From Legionella nagasakiensis (GTDB lineage Bacteria; Pseudomonadota; Gammaproteobacteria; Legionellales; Legionellaceae): 64,000 nt of DNA. The position numbers were made by a program, and so were the translations under genes. Position 1 is the stretch's first letter; each line of letters opens with the position of its first letter. The notes under the pieces were generated by a model, which saw only the letters and a program-made list of their open reading frames with translations, did no database searches and was not told the origin of the DNA. Below, in pieces: positions 29,402 to 38,817 of this stretch. The stretch is taken from positions 118,492-182,491 of the forward strand of contig NZ_CAAAID010000005.1 in NCBI RefSeq assembly GCF_900639915.1. The letters are read 5' to 3'.

Positions 29402-30820
29402 ATGCCTATGATCAATTACACAGGAACTTATACTGATCAGTATCAGCTCACCATGGCGCAAGCATATTTTCTTAAGGGACGAGCAAAACACTCGGCAATT
29501 TTTGATTATTTTTTCCGAAAGCTTCCTTTTAATGGCGGGTATGCGGTATTTGCTGGTTTGGAAGATCTCTTGGATGTTTTGGAAAAACTCAAATTTAATG
29601 ATGAGGATATACAATTTTTAAGACAACAAGGCTTTGTGTCTGATTTTCTCGATTATCTTAAGCAGTTTCGTTTCCGTGGAAACGTTTATGCTTCTCGGGA
29701 GGGAGATGTTGTTTTTCCAACCCGGCCTGTGATTACCATTGAAGCAAACATGCTCGAAGTCCAGATCATTGAAACGATGGTGTTAAATATTTTGAATTTC
29801 CAAACGCTTATTGCAACTAAAGCCAATCGTATGCGTCAGGTAGCAAAAGAACGTCAATTGGTAGATTTTGGATTGCGTCGGGCCCAAGGTGCCGGTGGTT
29901 ATTTTGCAAGCCGAGCAGCTTTTATTGGTGGATTTAATGCAACCAGTAATGTGGCTGCGGGACGGGATTATGGCATTCCAGTTTCAGGTACCATGTCTCA
30001 CGCGTTTATTCAAAGTTATGATGATGAATATTCCGCCTTTCGTGATTTTGCCGAAGTTTGGCCTGATAACTGTATTTTATTGGTTGACACTTATGACACA
30101 TTGAACAGTGGTTTACCCAATGCGATTAAAGTCGGTAGAGAAATGGAGGCAAAAGGCCATAAGCTTAAAGGGATTCGTTTGGATAGTGGTGATTTGGCCT
30201 TTCTGGCTAAACAGTCTCGTCAACTTCTGGATGAGGCTGGAATGACCTATGTCAAAATTGCTGCCTCCAATCAATTGGATGAATACGCGATTCAACAATT
30301 GCTTGAACAGCAAGCACCGATTGATCTTTTTGGTGTTGGTACAAGCCTTGTGATAGGACAACCAGATGGCGCATTAGATGGTGTTTATAAATTGGTTTCT
30401 ACCCAAGGTAAACCTCGAATTAAATTGTCAGAAACGATGGATAAAATTACTATCCCAGGTAAAAAACAAGTGCATCGAATTCTTAGGGAAAATGAGATGT
30501 TTTGGGGTGCTGATGTGATCAGCTTGGAGGATGAGCAGGATATTACGGCGATGTATTCTCCCTTTGACCATTCAGGTTCTGTAAACATTAAAGGGCTTAA
30601 AACAGAACCTTTATTGCAACAGGTCATGAATAATGGAAGACGGGTGGAAGAACCTAAGTCGCTTAAAGAAATCGCATGCTTTAGTCAAAATCGACTAAAA
30701 TTATTATCGGGTGAATTTAAGCGTCTTGATAAGGCAGGTATTTATAAAATTGGAATAAGCAATCGGTTAAGAATAATTCGCGATCAACTGATTCAGGCTT
30801 ACAAAAAGGATGATTCATGA
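29402..30820 (+). CDS. pncB: nicotinate phosphoribosyltransferase
   Basis: Converts nicotinate and PRPP to nicotinate mononucleotide for NAD salvage. The 472-residue protein has TDQYQLTMAQAYF at the N-terminus, DFGLRRAQGAGGYFASRAAFIGG, GTMSHAFIQSY and GIRLDSGDLAFL, typical of the NAPRTase family. AGAGG precedes the ATG by 6 bases. It overlaps pncA by 4 bases and is the first gene of a three-gene NAD salvage unit. Confidence 0.96.
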   Translation: MPMINYTGTYTDQYQLTMAQAYFLKGRAKHSAIFDYFFRKLPFNGGYAVFAGLEDLLDVLEKLKFNDEDIQFLRQQGFVSDFLDYLKQFRFRGNVYASREGDVVFPTRPVITIEANMLEVQIIETMVLNILNFQTLIATKANRMRQVAKERQLVDFGLRRAQGAGGYFASRAAFIGGFNATSNVAAGRDYGIPVSGTMSHAFIQSYDDEYSAFRDFAEVWPDNCILLVDTYDTLNSGLPNAIKVGREMEAKGHKLKGIRLDSGDLAFLAKQSRQLLDEAGMTYVKIAASNQLDEYAIQQLLEQQAPIDLFGVGTSLVIGQPDGALDGVYKLVSTQGKPRIKLSETMDKITIPGKKQVHRILRENEMFWGADVISLEDEQDITAMYSPFDHSGSVNIKGLKTEPLLQQVMNNGRRVEEPKSLKEIACFSQNRLKLLSGEFKRLDKAGIYKIGISNRLRIIRDQLIQAYKKDDS

Positions 30821-31425
30821 ATGCTCTTATCATCATTGATGTCCAGAATGATTTTATAAAAGATGGCACATTGGAAGTTCCCGATGGCCACCGTATTATT
30901 CCTGTCATTAACCAAATCCAAGATTATTTTGATCTTGTTCTAGCCACACAGGATTGGCATCCTGCCGATCATAAAAGCTTTGCTTCCAATCATCCTGATA
31001 AAAAGCCCTTCGATCAGATTGTTCTTCATGGAATGAAACAAACACTTTGGCCTGATCATTGCGTGCAGGGTACCCCAGGTGCTGAACTTCATCCTGAACT
31101 TGATAGTTGTCCTATTGAGGCAATTTTTCGTAAAGGGACTGATCCTGAAATAGATAGTTACAGCAGTTTTTATGATAATGGTCACAGGAAAAGTACAGGG
31201 CTTGCAGGTTATCTTCGCGATAAAAAAATTGATGATTTGTATTTTTGCGGTTTAGCTGCCGATATCTGTGTGTATTTTAGCATTCAAGATGCTCTGGCAG
31301 AAGGGTTTAGGTGTTGGTTAATAGAAGATGCTGCTCGCCCATTAGATAAGGACCATTATCAACAACTTAAAGGTGAACTTTTGAATAAAGGAGTGAATTT
31401 TATAAGCAGCCAGGCGTTTCGTTAA
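30817..31425 (+). CDS. pncA: nicotinamidase
   Basis: Hydrolyses nicotinamide to nicotinate, the substrate of the upstream gene's product. 202 residues with Asp8 in ALIIIDVQNDF, the metal-site region TQDWHPADHKSFASNHP, and nucleophile Cys151 in GLAADICVYF. The ATG overlaps the pncB stop and prs follows after 30 bases. Confidence 0.95.
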   Translation: MNALIIIDVQNDFIKDGTLEVPDGHRIIPVINQIQDYFDLVLATQDWHPADHKSFASNHPDKKPFDQIVLHGMKQTLWPDHCVQGTPGAELHPELDSCPIEAIFRKGTDPEIDSYSSFYDNGHRKSTGLAGYLRDKKIDDLYFCGLAADICVYFSIQDALAEGFRCWLIEDAARPLDKDHYQQLKGELLNKGVNFISSQAFR

Positions 31426-31455
31426 TTTGGATAAGCTAGATTAAGGAATCATTAT

Positions 31456-32460
31456 ATGGATATTATGCTTTTTGCACTGAATGCTTCTAAAGACTGGGGA
31501 ACACATTTAGTGTCACATGTTAAAAATATCAGACTTGCGTCCCATGAAGAGCGGGATTTTGAAGATGGTGAACATAAGGTGCGCTCTTTGGAGAATGTAA
31601 GAAATCAACACGTGTTTTTAGTTCAATCCTTATTCAGTGATCGTGAGCAGAGTGTGAATGATAAACTTTGCCGACTTCTTTTTTTTATTGGAGCACTTAA
31701 AGACGCTGCAGCGCATGAAGTGACTGTGATTATTCCTTATTTTGCATATGCTCGTAAAGATCGTAAAACCAAATCCAGAGATCCGGTTACCATAAAGTAT
31801 GTTGCACAACTTTTGGAAGCCGTTGGTACGGATCGAGTAGTCACCATTGATGTTCATAATGTGGCTGCCTTCCAAAATGCATTTCGTATACCAACAGAAC
31901 ATTTAGAATCCAGGGTATTATTTGCTCCTTATTTTGCTAACATTGTGCAGGATGAGGAGATAACCATTGTGTCACCTGATGCTGGGGGAGCCAAAAGAGC
32001 CGAGTATTTTCGTGAAACCCTTAGTGAACTTTTACAAAAAGAAGTTAGGAAAGCATTCCTGGATAAGCAAAGAAGCGCTGGAGAAGTTAGTGGCGGGCAA
32101 GTCATTGTTGGAGAAGTTAAAGATCGTACAGCCATTATTGTTGATGATATGATCAGCTCTGGTTCAACCATCCGTTTGGCCGTTGAGGCGCTGCATCGTG
32201 AGGGAGCCAAACGCATTATGGCTTGCGCAACTCATGGCGTTTTTTTAGATAAAGCGAATCAGACGCTTGCAGATTCAAGGCTCGAAAAAATTATCATTAC
32301 TAATACCGTTTCATCTCATCGACTAAACAAACAATTATTGCATGGGAAAGTGATTGTTTTGGATGCCACACAGTTATTTGCACAGGCAGTAAAAATAATG
32401 TATGAAGGAGGATCAATCGTTGAGTTATTGCAAAAATATCAAGAAAATAAAATGAGTTAG
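31456..32460 (+). CDS. prs: ribose-phosphate pyrophosphokinase (PRPP synthetase), salvage-linked copy
   Basis: Makes PRPP from ribose-5-phosphate and ATP. The 334-residue protein has YFAYARKDRKTKSRDPVT (ATP-binding flap), VVTIDVHN, VSPDAGGAKRAE and the PRPP-binding loop IIVDDMISSGSTI. Its position after pncB-pncA indicates it supplies PRPP for nicotinate salvage. It is probably not the only prs in the genome, since the housekeeping copy is normally placed near tRNA/ispE genes; that cannot be checked here. Its end overlaps the end of the convergent next gene by 4 bases. Confidence 0.92.
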   Translation: MDIMLFALNASKDWGTHLVSHVKNIRLASHEERDFEDGEHKVRSLENVRNQHVFLVQSLFSDREQSVNDKLCRLLFFIGALKDAAAHEVTVIIPYFAYARKDRKTKSRDPVTIKYVAQLLEAVGTDRVVTIDVHNVAAFQNAFRIPTEHLESRVLFAPYFANIVQDEEITIVSPDAGGAKRAEYFRETLSELLQKEVRKAFLDKQRSAGEVSGGQVIVGEVKDRTAIIVDDMISSGSTIRLAVEALHREGAKRIMACATHGVFLDKANQTLADSRLEKIIITNTVSSHRLNKQLLHGKVIVLDATQLFAQAVKIMYEGGSIVELLQKYQENKMS

Positions 32461-33488
32461 TTCATTATTTTGGTTGCTAAATTAAGATAAGCTTTAGCTT
32501 TTTTATGCCATTTTTCTTGGTTTACGACGTGTTCATCATCAAGATGCCATGCGGAAATTTTTGCTCTGAGACAGGCCTTGTAACTTTTATAAAATTCAGT
32601 AAGTCTTGGGTCAGGGATATCAGGAAACTCTTTCTGGTAAATTTGCAAGAAAAATGCACCCACCTCAGGTTTTCCCAAGAATTCACATTCAAGCGATAAG
32701 TACGACAACTCTGCTACAGGATCCATGATCCTGAGACTCGTATTAAACTCAAGGCGGTCGGTAAAAATAGGTGGAGAGATAAGGCAAATGTGTTCAGGCC
32801 GTAAATCGCCGTGGCATTCAATAATACGACCTTCGAGAACCCGGTGAGTAATATATTCGGATAATAAATCAAGTTGATGCATTTGTGCCTCATGCATCTC
32901 TATAATAACAGATTGGTTAAATTGATATTTTTTATTTAATAACGCTTGGTAATTCTCATCAATATATTGATGTAGTCTAAGTATATATTCTTTTGGGTGT
33001 AGAGGGAGAGGATGAGCGTCTTGATAAAACTTCACCAACTTGTACGCTGCGGCAAGAAGCAATGATTCATCGATATTATCGCGTAATATTACATTATCGA
33101 GCGTTTGTTCGCGGGGAAATCGACGCATCTTTACCAGCCAATCCACAATGTTTCCTTCTCGTAGCCAATCAATTGGATAAAAAGCATGCAGGTGACTTTG
33201 AATCATTGGTACGACATCCAGATAAATGTCAGGTGCTAACGGTTGATTTAATTTGATTTCTTTATGGCAATTTAGAAAACGGCTTGTTATATGACTGAAA
33301 TCAAGAAAAGAAAACTCTACTGGTTTTTTAATTTTATAGGCATGTTTATCCGTTAAAAATACCCACGACATGTGAGTTTCGATGCTCTCAATCAGTGAGT
33401 TATCTTCATGATAGGAATCTGATTGCTTTAAAAATTCAATTTTTTCTCTAAAGGATTGCCATGTTTTCTGTTGATTATTTGAATTCAT
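32457..33488 (-). CDS. aminoglycoside phosphotransferase-like kinase (COG2187 type)
   Basis: 343 residues. ECHGDLRPEHICL at 225-236 is the Brenner-type catalytic loop (His226, Asp228) of the protein-kinase-like/APH fold, and RIMDPVAELSYLSLE follows where the metal-binding Asp is expected. The N-terminal block SWVFLTDKHAYKIKKPVEFSFLDFS matches the COG2187 group. In many bacteria this domain is fused to an AAA-type kinase domain, absent here. The substrate is unknown; a small-molecule kinase is the best guess. Confidence 0.75.
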   Translation of the reverse strand: MNSNNQQKTWQSFREKIEFLKQSDSYHEDNSLIESIETHMSWVFLTDKHAYKIKKPVEFSFLDFSHITSRFLNCHKEIKLNQPLAPDIYLDVVPMIQSHLHAFYPIDWLREGNIVDWLVKMRRFPREQTLDNVILRDNIDESLLLAAAYKLVKFYQDAHPLPLHPKEYILRLHQYIDENYQALLNKKYQFNQSVIIEMHEAQMHQLDLLSEYITHRVLEGRIIECHGDLRPEHICLISPPIFTDRLEFNTSLRIMDPVAELSYLSLECEFLGKPEVGAFFLQIYQKEFPDIPDPRLTEFYKSYKACLRAKISAWHLDDEHVVNQEKWHKKAKAYLNLATKIMN

Positions 33489-33500
33489 AATTTGTATTGA

Positions 33501-35273
33501 TTATAGCCAGAAAATGAATAATGCGGGCAAGGAAATTGCTAGAACAACCAACTCTAAAGGAATACCAAGCCATAGATAATCATAAAATTTATAGCCACCT
33601 GGACCCATAATCAAGGTGTTATTTTGATGGCTGATAGGGGTTAGGCATGAGCAGGATGCTCCAATGCCTACTGCGATCAAAAAAGGATCTGGATTCATAT
33701 GCAGCAATTCAGCTAAATCCGCGCCAATTGGAGCCATGACAACGGCGGTCGCGACATTATTCATTAAATCGGATAGCGTCATGGTGATGAGTAATAATAG
33801 CCCTATGATTAAGAGAGGCGAGTTGTCGCCAGTCATGGTTATCAACATGGAGCCAATCATTTTTGCAGCACCAGTATTTTGTAAAGCATCACCCAGTGGA
33901 ATAAGTGCGCCCAGCATGACAATAATTGACCAATCGATGCTTGTATAAACTCGCCGCATCGGAATAATATTAAAAGCAACCATTAAAACAATAACCAGTG
34001 TGAACGCAATTTCAATAGGCAAAATTTGCAATGAAGTCAGCAACATGCCACTAATAAATAAAAGCAATGGCAGCAATACACTGCGTCTAAAACCAACGTT
34101 AATCATCCGTTCAGCTATTGGAACAAGTCCTAAGCTCACAATATTTTCTTGGAGATCGGCCGTTGGTCCTTGAATCAGTAAGATATCTCCGGGATTAAAA
34201 TTGACATGATTCAATCTATTTTTAATTGCTTTTCCCGAGCGAGCAATTGCCAATAAATTTAATCCTAATCTGGAACGGATACGTAAGCGTTGCCAGGAGC
34301 GGCCTTGCATTCTTGAGCCTGGAGTAACCACGGCTTCAATTGTACTGATGTCTTTTCCTCGTAAACTTTCCGGTGAAACGATTTCCCCATGATAAAGCTC
34401 CAACTGGCCTTTAATAATGAGATTATTCAAATCTTCATGGGAGGCTTCAATAATCAAGACATCATTGGCTTGTAGTTCTTCATCATATGGAACAGCTAAC
34501 TTTTTTGTCCGTCCACGAATTAATCCTAAGATAGAAAAATCTCCTGCAATTAAGCTTTCTAATTGCTGTCGCTCCATGCCTACGACAGGAGAATCTTCAG
34601 GAATACGAATTTCACTGATATAGTCTTGTATTTGGTATAATGTGCTGGGATCACTTGAAGCTGCTCGACGTACTGGGACAAACCGCCAGCCAATGGTGCT
34701 AATAAATATTAATCCGCCAATAGCAACTGATAGTCCAACAGGGGCAAAATCAAACATGGAAAATGGCGTTCCCAGAAGCGTTTCCCGATAAGAAGAAATG
34801 AGTAAGTTTGGCGGTGTTCCTATCTTGGTAACCATACCACCTAATATAGTCGCAAATGACAATGGCATGAGTATTTGTGATGGAGAAATTCTGGCATTGA
34901 TAGCGCTTTGAATAGCAACAGGCATGATTAAAGACAATGCCCCAACGTTATTCATGAATGCAGATAGAACAGCTGCGACAAAACATATGGCACTTATCAG
35001 CAAAAATGGAGAAACCAGCAAAGGTTTAACGATGACTAATATCTGCTCAACTAGTCCAGATTGGATAAGCACACCTGATATGACCATAACAGCCGCAACA
35101 CTAATCACTGCCGAATTACTAAACCCAAGAAATGCATGCTCTGTTGGAATAAGTCCTGTCAAGACTAAGGTGAGGAGACTCATTAAGGCTACGGTATCAT
35201 AGCGAAATTGCCCCCATATAAACATGGCCAGCGTTAAGGAAAGGATTAAAAACAGCAAATACGCATCATGCAT
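33501..35273 (-). CDS. SLC13/DASS-family anion permease with TrkA-C domains
   Basis: 590 residues. N- and C-terminal membrane blocks (LALMSLLTLVLTGL-like start, IGTPPNLLISSYRE and NNVGALSLIMP, then IGASCSCLTPISHQNN and NNVATAVVMAPIG) carry the repeated N-N/S-N-T signature of divalent-anion:sodium symporters. Two cytosolic TrkA-C (RCK-C) domains occupy about residues 210-380. Members move dicarboxylates, citrate or sulfate; which one is used here is not visible. It is 12 bases from the kinase-like gene on the same strand. Confidence 0.9.
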   Translation of the reverse strand: MHDAYLLFLILSLTLAMFIWGQFRYDTVALMSLLTLVLTGLIPTEHAFLGFSNSAVISVAAVMVISGVLIQSGLVEQILVIVKPLLVSPFLLISAICFVAAVLSAFMNNVGALSLIMPVAIQSAINARISPSQILMPLSFATILGGMVTKIGTPPNLLISSYRETLLGTPFSMFDFAPVGLSVAIGGLIFISTIGWRFVPVRRAASSDPSTLYQIQDYISEIRIPEDSPVVGMERQQLESLIAGDFSILGLIRGRTKKLAVPYDEELQANDVLIIEASHEDLNNLIIKGQLELYHGEIVSPESLRGKDISTIEAVVTPGSRMQGRSWQRLRIRSRLGLNLLAIARSGKAIKNRLNHVNFNPGDILLIQGPTADLQENIVSLGLVPIAERMINVGFRRSVLLPLLLFISGMLLTSLQILPIEIAFTLVIVLMVAFNIIPMRRVYTSIDWSIIVMLGALIPLGDALQNTGAAKMIGSMLITMTGDNSPLLIIGLLLLITMTLSDLMNNVATAVVMAPIGADLAELLHMNPDPFLIAVGIGASCSCLTPISHQNNTLIMGPGGYKFYDYLWLGIPLELVVLAISLPALFIFWL

Positions 35274-35334
35274 GCCAAGTCCGTTTCGGAAAAAATAGAT
35301 AAGTTAGCTGTAAATTTACATGCTCCTTCTGAAG

Positions 35335-35796
35335 TTAACAAGTTTTGCTTCGATGATATTGGGTCAGAATTTTATCCAAGTGATTGGAAAAGTTTTGTAT
35401 TTCTTTTTGACTCATTTTTGCGGCACCACTGGTTATGAGGCCACAACTTCGTAAGGATTCATTCAGATTTCGCATGGCGAAAATTTGATCAATGTTATTT
35501 GAGGTGTAGAGATCGCCTCTTGGGTTTAAGACGGTTGCTTTTTTATCAATGACGGCTTTAGCAAAAGGTATGTCTGCCGTTATAACCAGATCATGTTCAG
35601 CCACATGACTAATAATGGTTTTGTCGGCAACGTCAAATCCACCTGCAACGATCCATTTTTTTATAAAGAAAGAAGAGGGTACTTTGAGATGATGATTGGA
35701 AACGATAATTAAATTAGTTTTCGTACGAATAGCGGCACGAAATGTAATATCTTTTATGACATTAGGACAAGCATCGCCATCAATCCAGATTTTCAA
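35335..35796 (-). CDS. YaiI/YqxD-family protein (DUF188)
   Basis: 153 residues with MKIWIDGDACPNVIKDI at the start and ADIPFAKAVIDKKATVLNPRGDLYT in the middle, the two conserved blocks of the YaiI family. The fold is PIN/NYN-like with an acidic pocket, so a nuclease activity is often proposed but unproven. Stands alone between a transporter and a cold-shock gene. Confidence 0.92.
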   Translation of the reverse strand: MKIWIDGDACPNVIKDITFRAAIRTKTNLIIVSNHHLKVPSSFFIKKWIVAGGFDVADKTIISHVAEHDLVITADIPFAKAVIDKKATVLNPRGDLYTSNNIDQIFAMRNLNESLRSCGLITSGAAKMSQKEIQNFSNHLDKILTQYHRSKTC

Positions 35797-35849
35797 ATTA
35801 ATGGCGCTCTAAAAATAATCAAGTAAGGATGAAGCGTACATAACAACGA

Positions 35850-36056
35850 TTAGGCAACTTCAACTTCTTCAGCTTGCGGACCTTTTTGACCTTTGGCAGC
35901 TTTAAATAAAACAGCAGCGCCTTCAGTTAACGTTTTAAATCCAGAGCCTTGGATTGCACTGAAATGAACAAAATAATCCTTCCCTTCACTCTCAATGAAT
36001 CCGAAACCTTTACTTTCATTGAACCATTTTACTGTACCACGTATTTTTTCTGACAT
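35850..36056 (-). CDS. cold-shock family RNA-binding protein
   Basis: A 68-residue single CSD protein with RNP1 (SKGFGFIES) and RNP2 (YFVHFSAI) motifs. Such proteins melt RNA structure; some are cold-induced, others growth-phase regulated. A 170-base untranslated stretch separates it from the divergent GNAT gene. An ordinary ribosome site (AGGAG) precedes the ATG only weakly. Confidence 0.95.
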   Translation of the reverse strand: MSEKIRGTVKWFNESKGFGFIESEGKDYFVHFSAIQGSGFKTLTEGAAVLFKAAKGQKGPQAEEVEVA

Positions 36057-36136
36057 GTTGTTTATTCTCTAATATAGGAGACTTAATTCTAACATGTTTT
36101 TATGACTTTTCTAGTTCTTATATGCAAGAATTAGTT

Positions 36137-36165
36137 TTATGTCTTTATGCGACATAAGCTATACT
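36137..36165 (+). promoter_or_regulatory. putative promoter overlapping a palindromic operator-like site
   Basis: TTATGTC (36137-36143) and GACATAA (36151-36157) form a 7-bp inverted repeat with a 7-base spacer. It overlaps a sigma-70-like promoter with -35 TTATGT (36137-36142), a 17-base spacer and -10 TATACT (36160-36165), facing the GNAT gene at 36229. The layout suits a repressor dimer blocking the promoter. Confidence 0.45.
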
Positions 36166-36228
36166 AATGATTGAGGAACATTATAAGCACTAAATGTCGT
36201 GCTATCCTGATGATAAGCCTATTTAAAA

Positions 36229-37014
36229 ATGCATAGAGAAGGTAAGGGCGTACGCCATGTATTTAATGCGTTTCGTACAACCGAAAACAATTTTTTCAGC
36301 ATGGTCAGTCTCGAACAGATTGCCTTTGGTCATTTAATTGCGTTTGCTACTGGCGTGGAAGCGCCTGGTTTAAATCCAGCGATTGTTTATCAGGTTGATG
36401 AATCATTTGAAACAAGTTTATCGCTGTGTTTCGATTTTTATGCAGAAAAACAACTTCCTTGGGCATTAATATTACCTGATTATTATCATAATCCAAAAAT
36501 TGCAGACTTATTACAGCAACATCATTTTATTTTAAATGGGGATAATGGGGTCGCCATGTTTATCGCCCTTGAAAAAATTGAAGGTCCGATGGAAACAGCC
36601 TCATTAGAAATCAGAGAAATTCAGGGAAATCTGGCGGAATGGTGCATGCCGTTAATTGAGGGATTTGAATCAACACCAGAAATAACAAGGCCTTATGCGA
36701 TAAGGCATCAGTTAGCAACGGAAATGGGAAAAAAGCTTTATCATTTTTCTGGTTTCATTGACAATCAAATAGTTTGTTCTTTATCCCTCTCATTCTATGA
36801 AAATAAGGCACGAATTGATGATATTGCAACAAGGCCTCAATTTCAGCGAAAGGGCTATGCTAGTGCGCTTATTTTTGCAGCATTAAGGCGGGCAAAAGAG
36901 TATAATGCCCGCTATTGTTTTCTGGAGGCTTCTGGTATTGGACTTAATTTGTATAAAAAAATTGGATTTCGTGAATTGTTTACAAACTACTGTTACGAAT
37001 CCATGAAGTATTAA
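36229..37014 (+). CDS. GNAT-family N-acetyltransferase
   Basis: 261 residues. The C-terminal GNAT domain has the acetyl-CoA loop ATRPQFQRKGYASALIFAALRRA and the CFLEASGIGLNLYKKIGF motif; the N-terminal 120 residues look like a degenerate second GNAT-like domain. The substrate is unknown. An in-frame ATG at 36301 is an alternative start; neither has a strong ribosome site. The palindromic promoter at 36137-36165 suggests specific regulation. Confidence 0.82.
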   Translation: MHREGKGVRHVFNAFRTTENNFFSMVSLEQIAFGHLIAFATGVEAPGLNPAIVYQVDESFETSLSLCFDFYAEKQLPWALILPDYYHNPKIADLLQQHHFILNGDNGVAMFIALEKIEGPMETASLEIREIQGNLAEWCMPLIEGFESTPEITRPYAIRHQLATEMGKKLYHFSGFIDNQIVCSLSLSFYENKARIDDIATRPQFQRKGYASALIFAALRRAKEYNARYCFLEASGIGLNLYKKIGFRELFTNYCYESMKY

Positions 37015-37038
37015 GCAACTTGGTTATACTACCAGCCA

Positions 37039-38817
37039 TTATAAAACCATACCATTCACCTGATTATCCCATAATTGCTTGAAATAACCATTTTTCTTGT
37101 TCATCAGTTGATTAAAACTGCCTTCTTCAACAATGTTTCCCTCTTCCATCACCACAATACGGTCCATATGGCGAATGGTGGATAAACGATGGGCAATGGC
37201 GATAACGGTGGTCTTATTTTCTTCCAGGATTACATTCAGCGATTGTTGAATTTGTTGCTCTGTGGCAGTATCAAGGCTGGATGTTGCCTCATCAAGAATA
37301 ATAATGGGAGCATGTTTTAAAATGGCGCGCGCAATGGCAATGCGCTGTCTTTGCCCACCTGACAGTTTTATGCCGCGTTCTCCTACCAAGGTATGATAGC
37401 CATTGGGCAGTGATTCAATGTATTCATCGACATTGGCCATTTTGGCTGCTGTTTTGATGTCTTGCAGAGAAGCTTTTTCCTTTGCATAGCCAATGTTTTC
37501 TGCAATCGAACGATGAAAAAGCATAATATCTTGTGGAATAAGTGAAATTTGTTTTCTGAGAGAGTCTGAAGTGATTTCAGCAATATCCTGGCCATCGATT
37601 AAAATCTTTCCTGAAGATGGCTGGAAATTTTTAAGCAATAAAGAAATAAGCGTTGATTTACCGGCGCCTGAATGACCGATAAGACCTATTTTTTCGCCAG
37701 CGCTGATGGTTAAATTTAAATCGGTGAAAATTGGTCTTCCGCTCTCATAGGTAAAGAATAGATTTCTAAATTCTATTGCTCCTTTAATCTCATGAAGATT
37801 AATCGCATTGGGTCGATCCATGGTTGCATGAGGCACTGTTAATATAGAAAAAGAGGATTTGAAATCGCCTATCTCTTTCATAAATTCGCACATGCCGGAA
37901 ATAAATCCCCATAATTCAAAAGAAATCGCGATTGCGGTTAGCATGACAAAAATAAAGTCTCCAGTTGAAATGGAAGCGTTTGTACGTAAATGAATCATGA
38001 ATAAAAAAACGGAAATCAGCATGATCCAATACATGATGCTGCCGACAAAATTAAAAACAAAATCATAACGATACATGCTGATTTGGCGTGGCACGTAATC
38101 TTTTGACATGAATGAGTCTGCGCGTTTAAGCTCAATTTTACGAGTTGCAAAATAAAATAAAGAAAAGATATTGGTAATGTTGTCCGATAAAAGCCCAATG
38201 ACATGATGCTTGCTTTCAGCTGCTTCATTAGACAGCCTATTTAAGCGCAAAGCCATGGGGTAAAGAATAATCACGACAAGGATGCACCAGACCAGCATAA
38301 AAAGAAAAACCGTCGTATTGATTAACCACAAAACAAAAATAGAGACCACCACCACACAAAAATTTTTGCCAATGATGTGATGAAGGTTGGCAAATACACT
38401 GTCATATCCATCCAAGATGCCTTTCAACTTGCTGATGACGGTACCGCTTTGATTATTTTGAAAATAATTATAAGAGTGATATTGAATATAATTATAGGCT
38501 TTTAATAACAAGTTACGGCGTGCGAATGGTTCTGCTTTCCATTCTGCAATATTGCTTATTCGCCATGACAAATCCAAAATAATCTGAGCAGTAATAAATA
38601 AAGCAATTGGATAAATCAAATGGTGATACCCAACGACGGAATCCCTGGAAAAAGCGTCAACCAGCAGTTTCAGCGAATAGTTATTTGCAAATACGTAAAA
38701 TGCAGTGACTAAAGGGGCTTGCAGCATGAGCACATACCACCAGCGATATGGCTTGATGATGGTCCATAAAAATCCCCAAACAGTTAATGATTGCGGGGCA
38801 TGGTGATTATTAGCCAT
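37039..38817 (-). CDS. ABC exporter, fused membrane and ATPase domains
   Basis: 592 residues: about six transmembrane segments in the first 320, then a nucleotide-binding domain with Walker A GHSGAGKSTLI, signature LSGGQRQRIAIARA, Walker B IIILDEATSSLD and the H-loop IAIAHRLST. MsbA/LmrA-type half-transporter, working as a homodimer; substrate unknown. Its start overlaps the end of the upstream ABC-F gene by 8 bases, so both are on one transcript. Confidence 0.92.
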   Translation of the reverse strand: MANNHHAPQSLTVWGFLWTIIKPYRWWYVLMLQAPLVTAFYVFANNYSLKLLVDAFSRDSVVGYHHLIYPIALFITAQIILDLSWRISNIAEWKAEPFARRNLLLKAYNYIQYHSYNYFQNNQSGTVISKLKGILDGYDSVFANLHHIIGKNFCVVVVSIFVLWLINTTVFLFMLVWCILVVIILYPMALRLNRLSNEAAESKHHVIGLLSDNITNIFSLFYFATRKIELKRADSFMSKDYVPRQISMYRYDFVFNFVGSIMYWIMLISVFLFMIHLRTNASISTGDFIFVMLTAIAISFELWGFISGMCEFMKEIGDFKSSFSILTVPHATMDRPNAINLHEIKGAIEFRNLFFTYESGRPIFTDLNLTISAGEKIGLIGHSGAGKSTLISLLLKNFQPSSGKILIDGQDIAEITSDSLRKQISLIPQDIMLFHRSIAENIGYAKEKASLQDIKTAAKMANVDEYIESLPNGYHTLVGERGIKLSGGQRQRIAIARAILKHAPIIILDEATSSLDTATEQQIQQSLNVILEENKTTVIAIAHRLSTIRHMDRIVVMEEGNIVEEGSFNQLMNKKNGYFKQLWDNQVNGMVL

